In this document: one piece after another, positions 1 through 8,530 of the stretch | How positions within the stretch are numbered: position 1 is the first letter of the stretch | Layout of the letters: each line of letters begins with the position of its first letter | Position numbers and translations under genes: made by a program | Assembly: GCA_036897095.1 (NCBI GenBank) | Contig: JAYMSP010002505.1 | Span: 1 to 23,892 of the forward strand | Reading direction: 5' to 3' | DNA from: Plantago elongata | Lineage: Eukaryota > Streptophyta > Magnoliopsida > Lamiales > Plantaginaceae | Length of the DNA stretch: 23,892 nucleotides | Notes under the pieces: generated by a model | Seen by the model: only the letters and a program-made list of their open reading frames with translations | Told to the model about the DNA's origin: nothing | Database searches by the model: none

Positions 1-48
1 CAATAAACTGTACATGTCTTGATACAAATATTTGTTTAGTATCCAAAT

Positions 49-932
49 TTAATACCTTATAACCTTTATATCCCAATGGATATCCCAAAACACACATTTT
101 ATAGCTCTTGGATCAAATTTATTTCTATTAACCTGCAGTGTTGATGCATAACACAAACAACCAAACACTCTAAAATCTGAATACTCAGGTTTCTCCCTGC
201 ACAGAACCTCAAATGGACTTCTATCATTCAAAACACTAGTAGGTAATCTGTTTATTATATAACATGTTGTTAACGTACAATCTGACCAATACTTAATAGG
301 TAAACCTGATTGAAACAACAATGCTCTAGCTATCTGCAACAGATGCTGATGCTTCCTCTCAACTCTTCCATTTTGTTGAGGTGTTTCAACACATGATATT
401 TGGTGTATTATTCCCAAAGATGCATAGAAATTTACCAAATTAAACCCAGGTCCATTATCTGACCTTACACATTTTATTTTGCTATCAAACTGAGTCAATA
501 TCATATTGTAAAAATGAAGCATATGTATCTTAACCTCTGACTTGTAAGTCATGAGATATAGCCATGTACATCTTGAACAATCATCTACAATTGTTAAGAA
601 ATTTCTTTTCCTTGAATATGAAGGAACATGAAAAGGCCCCCAAATGTCAACATGAATCAAATAAAAAATATTGGCAGAAATCTTTTTGTTTTCACTGAAA
701 CTAAGTCTTTTCTGTTTACAGAAATGGCATATATCACATATAAATTCTGTATTACAATGTATATTTGAATATTCAGGTATACCATCAATCTTGTTTACAG
801 AAGAATGGTCTAATCTCATGTGCCAAAGTTTAAAAACATCATCCTTATTACATCTTACAAAATTGACAGCAAATTGATCATGTGACAAGTTGATAATTTC
901 CTTTGATAGGTGATATAATCCATCAGTGAATT
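49..932 (-). pseudogene. int: Copia GAG-pre-integrase and integrase segment
   Basis: From the leftmost stop this frame reads back to about 932. It contains 'LWHMRLDHSS' with the zinc-binding histidines and a following CX2C pair (HHCC domain). The rve core follows: 'VDIWGP' (first catalytic Asp), 'VRSDNGPGF' (second Asp; the usual acidic residue after SDNG is replaced) and 'TPQQNGRVERKH' (catalytic Glu). The Asp-to-Glu gap looks one residue shorter than usual. The C-terminal 'FGCLCYAS' and 'KFDPRAIKCVF' are characteristic of Copia. At about position 87 the frame slips by one base; positions 1-87 continue the integrase C-terminus in another register and run off-window. Integrase would insert the cDNA; this copy is non-functional. 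Confidence 0.92.
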
Positions 933-934
933 TA

Positions 935-1672
935 CTATATCCAAATCACCCTTCTTGTTGTTATGTCCTGCAGATCACAATGATTTTTATAGAAATGACA
1001 ACTTAGATTTTCAAAATGAGTTAAATGTGGTACAAAAACTAAATTAAAAGTAAATCTAGGAACAAATAACACATTGTGCAAAGTTAGTTCATCTGATATT
1101 CTCACTTCTCCACACTTGATTACAATGATTTTATCACCTCTAGGTAAATTGATATCTATCTCAACATCAACTATTTTACCTGTATAAAAACTACAGTCAC
1201 ATATCATGTGATCTGTAGCACCTGTATCAAGAATCCACACATCATTTTGTCCAGATAATACACTTGAAGCCAAAGCATATTTAGTTTTACCTGCTTTTGA
1301 AGTTGATGGAACTTCAGATAATGCCACAACCACTTTATGAACTTGACTAGATGAATGGTATTGTTGACCCATGAGTTGATGTTGTTGCTGAAACTTGGTA
1401 TATTCAATGAACTGATTATATAGCTCACCACTCATATCATCTGCTTCAAACTGATAGCCTTCACCAGCTTCCGTTACTGCAGCATTTGCATGATGATGCT
1501 GCCCACCATTGCCTTGCTGATGGATAAACTTCTTGCCAACACCTTTCTTTTGCCATCCATGAGGGTATCCAATTATTTGATAGCAAGTCTTCATTGTATG
1601 CCCCATGGCACCACAATGAGAACACTTTGGTTTCTCTTTATCTCTATTAATGATACTTAAAGTAGTTGGCAT
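935..1672 (-). pseudogene. Copia zinc knuckle and aspartic protease segment
   Basis: The frame opens with a nucleic-acid-binding CCHC knuckle of the form CX2CX4HX4C (Cys17, Cys20, His25, Cys30), followed by 'GYPHGW', a usual Copia context. After a glutamine- and histidine-rich linker comes the protease, with the catalytic motif Asp149-Thr150-Gly151-Ala152 in 'WILDTGATDHM'. A beta-rich segment follows with 'LHNVLFVPRFTFNLV', typical of pre-integrase regions. The segment overlaps the end of Gag by 26 bases in a different frame. It stops after 'TTRRVIWI' near 935, while the continuation 'DGLYHL' (about 912-929) lies in another frame. The two flanking frame breaks mark the element as dead. Confidence 0.9.
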
Positions 1673-2492
1673 TTTTCACTAAGCAAACTGCATTTTCTGG
1701 TACTGCAGTTGATTGTTTACTCATCATTGCCATTGCCATGTACTCTTGGCCTGAATGCATGCTATCATATGAGTTGAGCCCTCTTTGCCCCTCTTCTTGC
1801 AGCAAAATAGAATATATCTTTACTAATGTAGGGATTGGAACTTGCATGAAGATTTGACTTCTTATAGCAGCATAAGAGTCATTCAATCCTACCAAAAATT
1901 TAACTACTCCATCTTCAAGTTGAGCAACTATCAAATTATCACTTCCACCACAAGTGCAAGTGCTCACTGGCCTTAAAGCCACAAACTCATCCCATAGCTT
2001 CTTGAACTGTCCATAATAAACTGACACTGTACTAGCTCCTTGTTGCATTGAGCTCAAAAATTTCTGCATATGAAACACTCTAGGCCCTACACTCCTAGTA
2101 AACCTGGTCTGCAGTTTCAACCATAACTCTCTAGCACAGACCGTTCTCAAATGTGATGAACGAATGTCTTGAGTACAAGAATTCAATATCCAAATTCTAA
2201 CTAATGCATTTGCTCTCTTCCAAGCAGAAAACAATAAAGGAGTAACACTTGCATCTGGAATAGAAATCGTACCATCAATGAATCTAGTTTTGTTCTTGAC
2301 ATCCAATGCCATCATAATCTGCTGGCTCCATGACTGGTAATTTGCTTCATCAAGCTGTTCAAGAACGATTGCAACTCCAGGTTGATCTGAAGCTTGCAAA
2401 TAAAATGGTGAAGAGGGTAAATCCAATCCAACTTCCAAAGGATGGACTTGATGGCGATCACCAGCTCCATTCGTCGAATTATTATCTCCCAT
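1647..2492 (-). pseudogene. gag: Copia Gag, N-terminal part (frame broken at its 3' end)
   Basis: This 281-codon frame starts with an ATG about 110 bases inside the primer-binding site. It carries the retrotransposon Gag core: the 'LDEANYQSWSQQIMMAL' region near residues 47-63, 'FIDGTI' near 71-76, then a helical capsid-like segment with 'LWLKLQTRF' and 'YYGQFKKLWDE'. This protein would normally coat the element RNA in virus-like particles. A Gag should continue into a CCHC knuckle, but here the frame ends after 'KNANYFKYH' and the knuckle lies one base out of register in the next frame. The junction sits in a run of five A residues, which suggests a single-base indel. Programmed frameshifting is possible but is not typical of plant Copia, which usually have one frame. 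Confidence 0.9.
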
Positions 2493-2603
2493 GGATAATC
2501 AATGAATGGATATACACAAAAAAAAAAAAACAGAGAATCGTAATCAAAACGATACACTAACACAGCGGAATCACAGAATCTTTCTCAAGAAGAATCGTAA
2601 TCA

Positions 2604-2615
2604 GGCTCGATACCA
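2604..2615 (-). other. Primer-binding site for an initiator-Met-type tRNA
   Basis: Immediately inside the LTR the element strand reads TGGTATCGAGCC. Plant Copia elements usually carry TGGTATCAGAGC, complementary to the 3' end of initiator methionine tRNA. The first seven bases agree and the rest matches if one A is missing. The one-base loss suggests decay or a variant site. Confidence 0.7.
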
Positions 2616-2797
2616 TGAAAACTTTCAGAAACTGAAAGGGGATTTGTTTATTGAATGAATCTGATGATTTTACAAATGAAAAATCTAATAATGTTGAAGA
2701 GTACAGCTTCTGATATTTAAAGAAGAAGAAAGAGTGAAGAAAATAGAATCTGAGAATCTGTTTCAACTGCTAGCTAATGTAACTGCCGAATTTTACA
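2616..2797 (-). repeat. 5' LTR of the Copia element
   Basis: In the element's orientation this 182-bp segment begins TGTAAAA at 2797 and ends TTTTCA at 2616, giving the TG...CA ends and short inverted termini expected of an LTR. The inner edge abuts the primer-binding site directly. A TTTAAATAT stretch around 2713-2722 could be the TATA element. An AATAAA at 2647-2652 (element strand) could be the polyadenylation signal. The outer edge is inferred from the terminal motif only, because the partner LTR is outside the window. Confidence 0.7.
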
Positions 2798-3294
2798 ACC
2801 CTTGATCCATAACGTACAATTCGTGTATATACTAAACAGAAATGTAAAGAGTGAAAACACGACTTTCAGCACAACAAGCCCAAGCCTTTATTCTTCTATT
2901 CTATTCTTCATTTCTATTCTTCTCTTTTGCTTTCAATCTTCAGCTCTTCTGTTCAACTCTTCTTCTTTCTCTTTTGCTTTCATATCTTTACAAAAATCAT
3001 ACGACACATATCATATAATTTTATGGAATTAGTTTTATTTTCAACAAGTAATGTATATATTTTACTGTCCATTTTTTTATATGTTGGCATTACATAAAGC
3101 ATTTATTGAATATCATATAATTTTATCTACAAAATAATTAAAAACATTTAAAATATATTTGAATTATTCATGACAAAAAATTCATTAACAGCAATCTATG
3201 ATATTATTACTAATTAAATAATTATTTTATTCACTAAAATATGAATTTAATAAATAAAATAATAAAATTTTATAAAATGAGCATTTATTAAATA
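2798..3294. other. AT-rich intergenic stretch with a pyrimidine-rich tract
   Basis: No gene is visible. Positions about 2880-2995 are rich in TTCTTC and TCTTTT words on the plus strand, with the 15-mer TCTCTTTTGCTTTCA present at 2921 and again at 2968. The rest is AT-rich. The word ATATCATATAATTTTAT occurs at about 3007 and 3110. Confidence 0.6.
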
Positions 3295-3620
3295 CTAGAA
3301 ATGATACACTGCGCTAAGCGCGATCCCCGTGAATTTTATAAATAAATTATAAATTAATTATTATACTACATGTCTAACTCCATCTGTTGTGACCTACATA
3401 AATTTTATACATCAATTTTGTTTAACTTTAAATTTAGAGATCGATACTTGATTAGTGTAGAGCTCTAAAATAGTGCTTAAGAAATTAAATTAAAAATATA
3501 AAAAAATATTAAAATATTGACAATATTTTTAGAAATGATATTGCAAATACGTTAAAGAATAGCAAATTAGTAGTAGACAATTATAATTTGACTTAGAAGT
3601 GACAATTTAACATAGAAGAT
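3295..3620 (-). mobile_element. Helitron-like 3' terminal segment, copy 1
   Basis: In the minus orientation the segment ends with a GC palindrome (GCGCTTAGCGC, 3311-3321), a short spacer and CTAG at 3298-3295 followed by T. This matches the Helitron 3' signature: a hairpin some 10-12 bases before CTRR, inserted before T. About 325 bases behind the hairpin are clearly similar to the segment at 5478-5790, including TATACTACATGTC, TACATCAATTTTGTTTAA and GACAATT...CATAGAAGA blocks. Beyond about 3620 the two copies diverge, which is normal for Helitrons that share 3' ends but carry different interiors. The 5' TC end was not found. Confidence 0.6.
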
Positions 3621-4557
3621 ATAAACCAAAAATATAAATATATATGGTTTTCAAACTTACGCTTATTAGTAACATGCGTATCGTGTTTATTTGTATAACA
3701 TAGAACTAATGTAAGTAAGCCTTTTGGTCCATTAAGTTACCGATATTGTCACTAAGGTGAGTGATTTCATTATTTGTTAGTATAATTTGATCTCTATTAG
3801 GTGTCATTTAGACTCGGTTGTTTTAATTGTCCTTATGAATGAAGTAAGTCTCAAAGATTGGCATATGTAAATTTATGCATGGATTTACATATACGGATGT
3901 CCTCAATCTGATCAAATAGGAGTAAGTACCAAGAAGAATTTCTATATAGATTTCATGAAATTTGGTAGCAAAGTATCATGTACATTTTATACTATTTAGA
4001 TACATTTTTCAAAACTTGCTATGTATCTATATCTGAGTATACATATTAGTTTGTTAATGTTAATTCTACAACACTTAAATGGGATGTAATGTAATACAAA
4101 ATTCATATTTTATAATTGTCTTATAGAGGATGAATTTATACTGTTTTAAGTGTTCTTGGTTGTTGGAAATATATACTTTTCCTTATAAAATTGCACCAGG
4201 ATCATAACCATAACGTCATGAGTTGCGAGAGGTACTACTATTTTTGGTGCACAGGTTATAGATGTTTAAAAAATCAAAAACTGAAAAATACCGAAAACCG
4301 AAACGATATAGACTGAAATATAATTTCCATTTTGATGACATGCAATGACTACTGGCCGAATACATTTATTTTCTCACCAAATAAATATTGAACATACATA
4401 TGTACATATCATAAATCGTTTCTCCACAATACATACGATTTGCACTTGGGATACATCTTCGTGTATCATTAAACATAGTTAGAAAAATCATATAAAATGA
4501 TTGGCGAGGAATCTCAACCTGATTTTTTATCTACTTTTTTTTTTTTTTATCTACAAC
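3621..4557. other. AT-rich intergenic sequence, no gene seen
   Basis: No open frame looks coding. At about 4268-4322 there is a short stretch with AACTGAAAAATACCGAAAACCG, a word style common in the subterminal regions of plant hAT-type MITEs, but no matching partner end was found. A 13-base T run lies near 4536-4549. Confidence 0.5.
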
Positions 4558-4578
4558 GGGTGTGGTGGGAGGGGGGGG
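4558..4578 (+). other. Guanine-run motif fitting a G-quadruplex pattern
   Basis: The plus strand has GGG, six bases, GGG, one base, then eight consecutive G residues, which can be split into two further G3 runs. This satisfies the G3+N1-7 rule for four runs. Whether it folds is unknown. It stands out in an otherwise AT-rich region and opens a tandem-repeat block. Confidence 0.5.
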
Positions 4579-4840
4579 AGCGATGTAAGTGGGAAAAACC
4601 CTTTCTTTCTACTTTATAGGTTTCAACAATGTGTTCTCGGGGTGTGTGCCTGCGGAGGGTTGGGGGTGTAAAAAAGCAACTATGACATGTGAAATTATAT
4701 TTGTAAAATGATAATTTGTGTCTTATGTGGGGTGGCACATACCAAGTGCGGGGAGGGATTGGTAAAAACAACATGTAAAATTATATTTGTAAAACAACAA
4801 TTCTTTTATGTGTATGATCGGGTGACAATATACCAACCAT
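4559..4840. repeat. Three imperfect tandem units of about 93-96 bp
   Basis: Units begin at about 4559, 4652 and 4748. Units 2 and 3 share a G-rich opening (GGAGGG), then ACATGTRAAATTATATTTGT and a GGTGRCA...TACCA ending. Unit 1 shares the G-rich opening and the GTGTTCTCGGGGTGTGTGCC-like end but has a diverged middle. No coding function is apparent. Confidence 0.65.
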
Positions 4841-5017
4841 GAAGTTTTTTGGAACAACCTTTACGCTTTGCATGCCCTTTTGAAGATTCAAACTGAACTA
4901 TTATATATTTTTGTTTCAGAAACATGTACCAAACCTAATTAGACTTCATACTATAACTCGGAATTCATTATAAATTGAAGTTAAAATTTCTTTACTTATA
5001 TTTGAAGTAAATCATCT

Positions 5018-5044
5018 CGTAACATCGTCACGAATTAATGCTAG
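5018..5044 (+). mobile_element. Helitron-like 3' terminus, plus orientation
   Basis: An imperfect hairpin CGTAAC-ATC-GTCACG (5018-5032) is followed by AATTAATG and CTAG (5041-5044) and then T. Spacing and ending match a Helitron 3' end. The preceding roughly 40 bases resemble those before the similar terminus at 11639-11666, so both probably belong to one family. The 5' end was not identified. Confidence 0.5.
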
Positions 5045-5162
5045 TACATATTGTAAAGTTGGTGGACTATCTCACACCACAATACGAATAATTTTCTGGA
5101 ATTATCAACCATTTATTTCTTATTTTCTAAGCCTACATATTTAAACATGATAAAAGGACTAT

Positions 5163-5216
5163 TAAGCGTCTTAATTATGTAAAGTTTCATAAGCGTCTTA
5201 ATTATGTAAAGTTTCA
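5163..5216. repeat. Perfect 27-bp tandem duplication
   Basis: Two exact head-to-tail copies of a 27-base unit beginning TAAGCGTCTTAATTATG lie at 5163-5189 and 5190-5216. Perfect identity in an otherwise heavily mutated region suggests a recent local duplication. Confidence 0.9.
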
Positions 5217-5477
5217 TATGTAGTGTGAATGCATTTTTTCAAGCTATTTATTTTAGGGGAGTCTATGAGACAAACGGCCAGACTCATTTTGATTGTTTTT
5301 TGCTCCTCATTTTTCTTTCCTTTCCCCCTTTGTTTCTTATTTGCAATGATTAATATTTAATAAAATGTATAAAATTGTAAGACTTATATGGATTTTCATC
5401 TTTTATTATATATATTTATAAATATAAAATTTATTAATTTCAACTTCTAGACAATCTTATTGTCTTATAATATATTA

Positions 5478-5790
5478 CTAGAAATAATACACCACGCTAA
5501 GTGCGGTGCCTGTTAATTTTATAAATAAATTATAGATTAATTACTATACTACATGTCAAACTTCATTTGATGTGGCATTCCTAAACTCTATACATCAATT
5601 TTGTTTAAATTTTGAGATTGATACTGCCCATTGTACCGTCTTGAAATGGTACTTAAACAAATTTAATTAAAAAAAACTTTTAAAATTTCACAATATTTTT
5701 AGTAACGATATTACAAATACATCAAAGATTACCAAATTAGTAGCGGACAATTGTAATTTAACCTAAAAGTGACAATTTCACATAGAAGAC
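5478..5790 (-). mobile_element. Helitron-like 3' terminal segment, copy 2
   Basis: This is the partner of the segment at 3295. In minus orientation it ends with an imperfect hairpin (5491-5507), a spacer and CTAG at 5481-5478, followed by T. Its interior lines up with copy 1 for about 310 bases, with many substitutions and small indels, so the copies are old. Similarity is lost after the CATAGAAGA word near 5781-5789. Confidence 0.6.
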
Positions 5791-6196
5791 AAATAATGCT
5801 TATATGAAATGTAAGAGAAATTTTGTTTATATATATCCATTGTAGCATATACTTATCGATTTAAGAGAAATATTAAGGCGCATATGAAATGTCTTTGGAA
5901 ATGCTTTATGGATAAATAATAGTTTGTGTTTATGGCGACTGACTTCTAAAATATGAGGTAACTTGCACTCTGAACAAATAGTGAACAAAGTGAATTGGAC
6001 GGTTCTCATCACAATCAGGGTTGTGCAATTGAGTAATGTAATCGAGACATAAAATCACCCAGAGTTAGTCGTGATAAGGTGCATGTGAGCCAAAGTTTGA
6101 TCCGAATATACACAATGGTTCATGCAGAAACAACTGGGATGAGTGAAGAGGTGTTGTGTGTGGTTTGAGGTTGTGAGCTGAGAAAAATTGAAATAT
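5791..6196. other. Intergenic sequence, no gene seen
   Basis: No coding frame, RNA gene or clear repeat terminus could be recognised here. Confidence 0.5.
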
Positions 6197-6380
6197 TGTT
6201 TCTAAGTAGCCTGTTGATGGAGAATAAAGAAAAGCGCTTTGTAAGTTGTGAAAACGAATGACACTTTAGCAAGTCGAATAACAGTTTAACAAGACAATTG
6301 TGTTTCTTAGTATGTTATGGCTAGAGAATAAAGAAGCAACGGTGAACTATCTACAAAAGTGAAATGACACTTTCAAGTCT
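6197..6380. repeat. Imperfect direct repeat, period about 104 bp
   Basis: Unit 1 (from 6197) and unit 2 (from 6301) share TGTTTCTWAGTA, GAGAATAAAGAA and ATGACACTTT...CAAGTC in the same order. They are diverged between these words. Function unknown. Confidence 0.6.
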
Positions 6381-6464
6381 CACATTAGGACTTATTATAT
6401 TGTTTTAAAATATATATTAAAAAATAAAAATAAAATAGAAAGAAATAAAAAATATTATTCATGT

Positions 6465-6800
6465 GTACAACTCTACTCTATGCACAAGTGCATGCCACTA
6501 ATTCACGTACCGAGGTACAATGTAACTATGTCCTTCTTGAAACTTTTGTTCTCTGTGTGTACATTGATACAATTGCACCGATATGTAAGACATTATATTG
6601 TTATCGCAACTTATGCACCAAATTACAATTGAATATGTATATGGATACGATTACTTTGATTGATAAGATATTATATCATATTGTTATAACAAGTTGTGCG
6701 ACAAAGTGCAGTTGGATATGTACATGGACACAATGAAACCGATGGAGGATGATGATACTTGACTATACAAATGGATGTGTACATGGATACAATTCCAACG
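6465..6800. repeat. Degenerate tandem repeat with GTGTACATGGATAC-type words
   Basis: Related words occur at about 6465, 6559, 6637, 6720 and 6779, giving spacings of 94, 78, 83 and 59 bases. Between them, ATTATAT-TGTTAT and AA-TTGTGCRMCAAA-type words recur. A 91-codon plus-strand frame (6461-6736) runs through the array and therefore shows a repeating peptide. It has no recognised domain and is more likely an accident of the repeat than a gene. Confidence 0.55.
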
Positions 6801-6839
6801 AAGGGGTTATGCTACTATACTATATACTTAAGAGTATAA

Positions 6840-7546
6840 AAATCGTAAAATTTAGAATGATCGAAGTATAATAAAGAGTGGTCTGGTCTCCATTTGAAGA
6901 TGACTAAAAAAATAAAAAATCAGTATAATTTTTATATTTTATGAAGAAAAGGAAAAGAGAAACAAAATTTGAAAAATATGAGATGGGCCAATCACAACAG
7001 GCTTCATGATCTTATTTTTGGGAACATGAGATGATGTTGTGAGATGTATAATGTTTAACAGGGTTATGATAGGCACAATAAATGAACAAATATTTACAAC
7101 AATGCCACTGACCTATTTTTAATTCAATTTGATCAATGAAGAAGTTAACATAATTGAATATGCGTGGTCATATGATTGACTTCACAACCATATATTATCA
7201 TTCCAAAAAAAATTACAGGCACAGGAAGTCTGAAGAAGAGGATATTTAAGATCGGGCCTGGTTTGAGAGAAGGTACGATCAGAGTAGATAAGGGCGGTCC
7301 AAACATAAGGTTTGTGAGCAGCAAGAAGGACACGATTGTAAATTAGGTTCATAAATTGCAAATCGTTTATAAAACAAAAAATATTTTAGATTGTGACAGA
7401 GATAAACTTTTTTAATATTTTCATATCGAAAAATAAAGAAAATATGAAATTTTGATTTTTCATTATCAAGATAAAAAGTAAATAAAAACAGAATACATCA
7501 CTCATTATTTTTATCTAATTAACAAGTATTCACTATTTACCATTAT
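6840..7546. other. AT-rich intergenic sequence, no gene seen
   Basis: Nothing supportable as a gene or element end was found. Short frames here lack domain or codon signal. Confidence 0.5.
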
Positions 7547-7645
7547 GACAACGAAACGCAACTCAGTTGGTAAGACGCTTTACCTCTAACTAATAGTTTG
7601 GGAGTTCGAGTCATCCTTTAGCCATTTCAAAAAATAAAAAATAAA
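7547..7645 (+). mobile_element. tRNA-derived SINE-like fragment with A-rich tail, copy 1
   Basis: The segment contains ACTCAGTTGGTAAGACG, resembling an RNA polymerase III A box, and about 25 bases later GGAGTTCGAGTCAT, resembling a B box. It then passes into an A-rich run (about 7628-7645). The cloverleaf cannot be completed, so this is not a functional tRNA gene. A second copy with the same opening GACAACGAA lies at 16085. Two dispersed copies of a tRNA-like unit, one with an A-rich tail, are best explained as SINE-type retroposition. Confidence 0.5.
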
Positions 7646-7675
7646 TATTTTACCATTATACTTTAAAATTAGTTT

Positions 7676-7756
7676 GTGGTCAAAGTTTAAAATGTGCAAT
7701 TGGAAAAAATTTTAAACATGACAACATTACAAGATTATTCTTCGGGAAGGAGGAAG
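7676..7756 (+). mobile_element. Possible truncated Stowaway-like MITE 3' end
   Basis: The stretch GGTCAAAGTTTAAAATG ... ACATGACAA ... CGGGAAGGAGGAAG followed by TA resembles the common plant Stowaway end ending in GGACGGAGGGAG plus TA. No matching 5' terminus was found, so it may be truncated or coincidental. Confidence 0.35.
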
Positions 7757-7861
7757 TATGGTAGTTCTAATTGAAGTAATGTATACAATTTAATGTGAAA
7801 TCATGTGAATCTATTTATATATTCCAAGCACAATATAGGTTCACAATTGTGGAAGTATATA

Positions 7862-8135
7862 CTGCCTATGTTCTTTTACAAGCTTCATACTTCTACATTC
7901 TCTTCGTTTAAGGAATAAGCATAAAAAAGTAGTTTATAAAAATATAGTCCGTAAGTGGTTTATATCGATGAAGTTGTAAATAAGTGGGAAGTTCAGAGAG
8001 AATAAATAATTTGATGATGAAGAATGAGATAAATAATAAAAAAGTAATAGGTAAAGACTTTCTTATTTGTGTTAGGAAATTTGAAATTAAACTTTGAATA
8101 AGTAAAATTATGAAGCTTGTATTTGAACGGGGAAG
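7862..8135. mobile_element. Stowaway-like (Tc1/Mariner) MITE with TA target duplication
   Basis: The 274-bp segment starts CTGCCTATGTTC and ends GAACGGGGAAG. The first roughly 35 bases are an imperfect inverted copy of the last 35, with a shared core ACAAGCTTCATA (7877-7888) and TATGAAGCTTGT (8109-8120). It is flanked by TA at 7860-7861 and 8136-8137. Size, TA duplication and terminal style fit Stowaway MITEs, which are moved in trans by Mariner-like transposases. No coding capacity is present. Confidence 0.75.
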
Positions 8136-8137
8136 TA

Positions 8138-8530
8138 TATATCGATCATCAAGTTAAGTCTAATCTCAGGAAGTAACTTGAATTTATGGTTATACAAATT
8201 TTACATTATTTCTTACAAACATAATATCACGATCATTGAAATTTAATTTAGTGTAATATATGTGGATATAGTGGACCACAATTATTCTCTAAGTGTTTCC
8301 GTCCAAAGTCCGTTTATCTTAGTTTAAGAAGGAAAGAGATTAGGACTACCTATTACATCGAAATCTTTAGCATTTTATTATATATACAAATTAAACATTT
8401 TAACATGAAAGGTGAACTTTTCAATGTTAAGTCACTTATTTTAAATTCGTACATACAATTATGAGCCAACGCTAATGTATAAAATAAATTTTGTATGGGG
8501 TACTAAACATGATAGAAACTCTGAGTGAAA
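8138..8530. other. AT-rich intergenic sequence, no gene seen
   Basis: No feature could be supported in this stretch. Confidence 0.5.

Larger units (their letters stand above)
1..2797 (-). mobile_element. 5' part of a Ty1/Copia retrotransposon (Ale/Retrofit-like), decayed and cut by the window edge
   Basis: Reading from right to left on the minus strand, the order is LTR, primer-binding site, Gag, CCHC zinc knuckle, aspartic protease and integrase, with reverse transcriptase and RNase H expected beyond position 1. Protease-integrase order before reverse transcriptase is diagnostic of Copia. The short LTR and the style of the Gag (a UBN2/Retrotran_gag-like domain opening with a 'PFYLQASDQPGVAIV' stretch) resemble the Ale/Retrofit lineage. 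The reading frame is broken near 1655-1675, near 935-945 and near 87, so this copy cannot make an intact polyprotein. Its second LTR and target-site duplication are off-window, so its age cannot be judged from LTR divergence. Class assignment is firm; lineage is inference. Confidence 0.93.

Noticed and set aside
671..877. Plus-strand frame opposite the integrase
   Set aside because: It is the complementary shadow of the Copia integrase region.
4268..4322. hAT-type MITE terminus with ACCGAAAACCG words
   Set aside because: Only one end-like stretch is present and no partner or target duplication was found.
7547..7628. Functional tRNA gene
   Set aside because: Box-like words are present but acceptor and anticodon stems cannot be formed; the second copy at 16085 supports retroposition.
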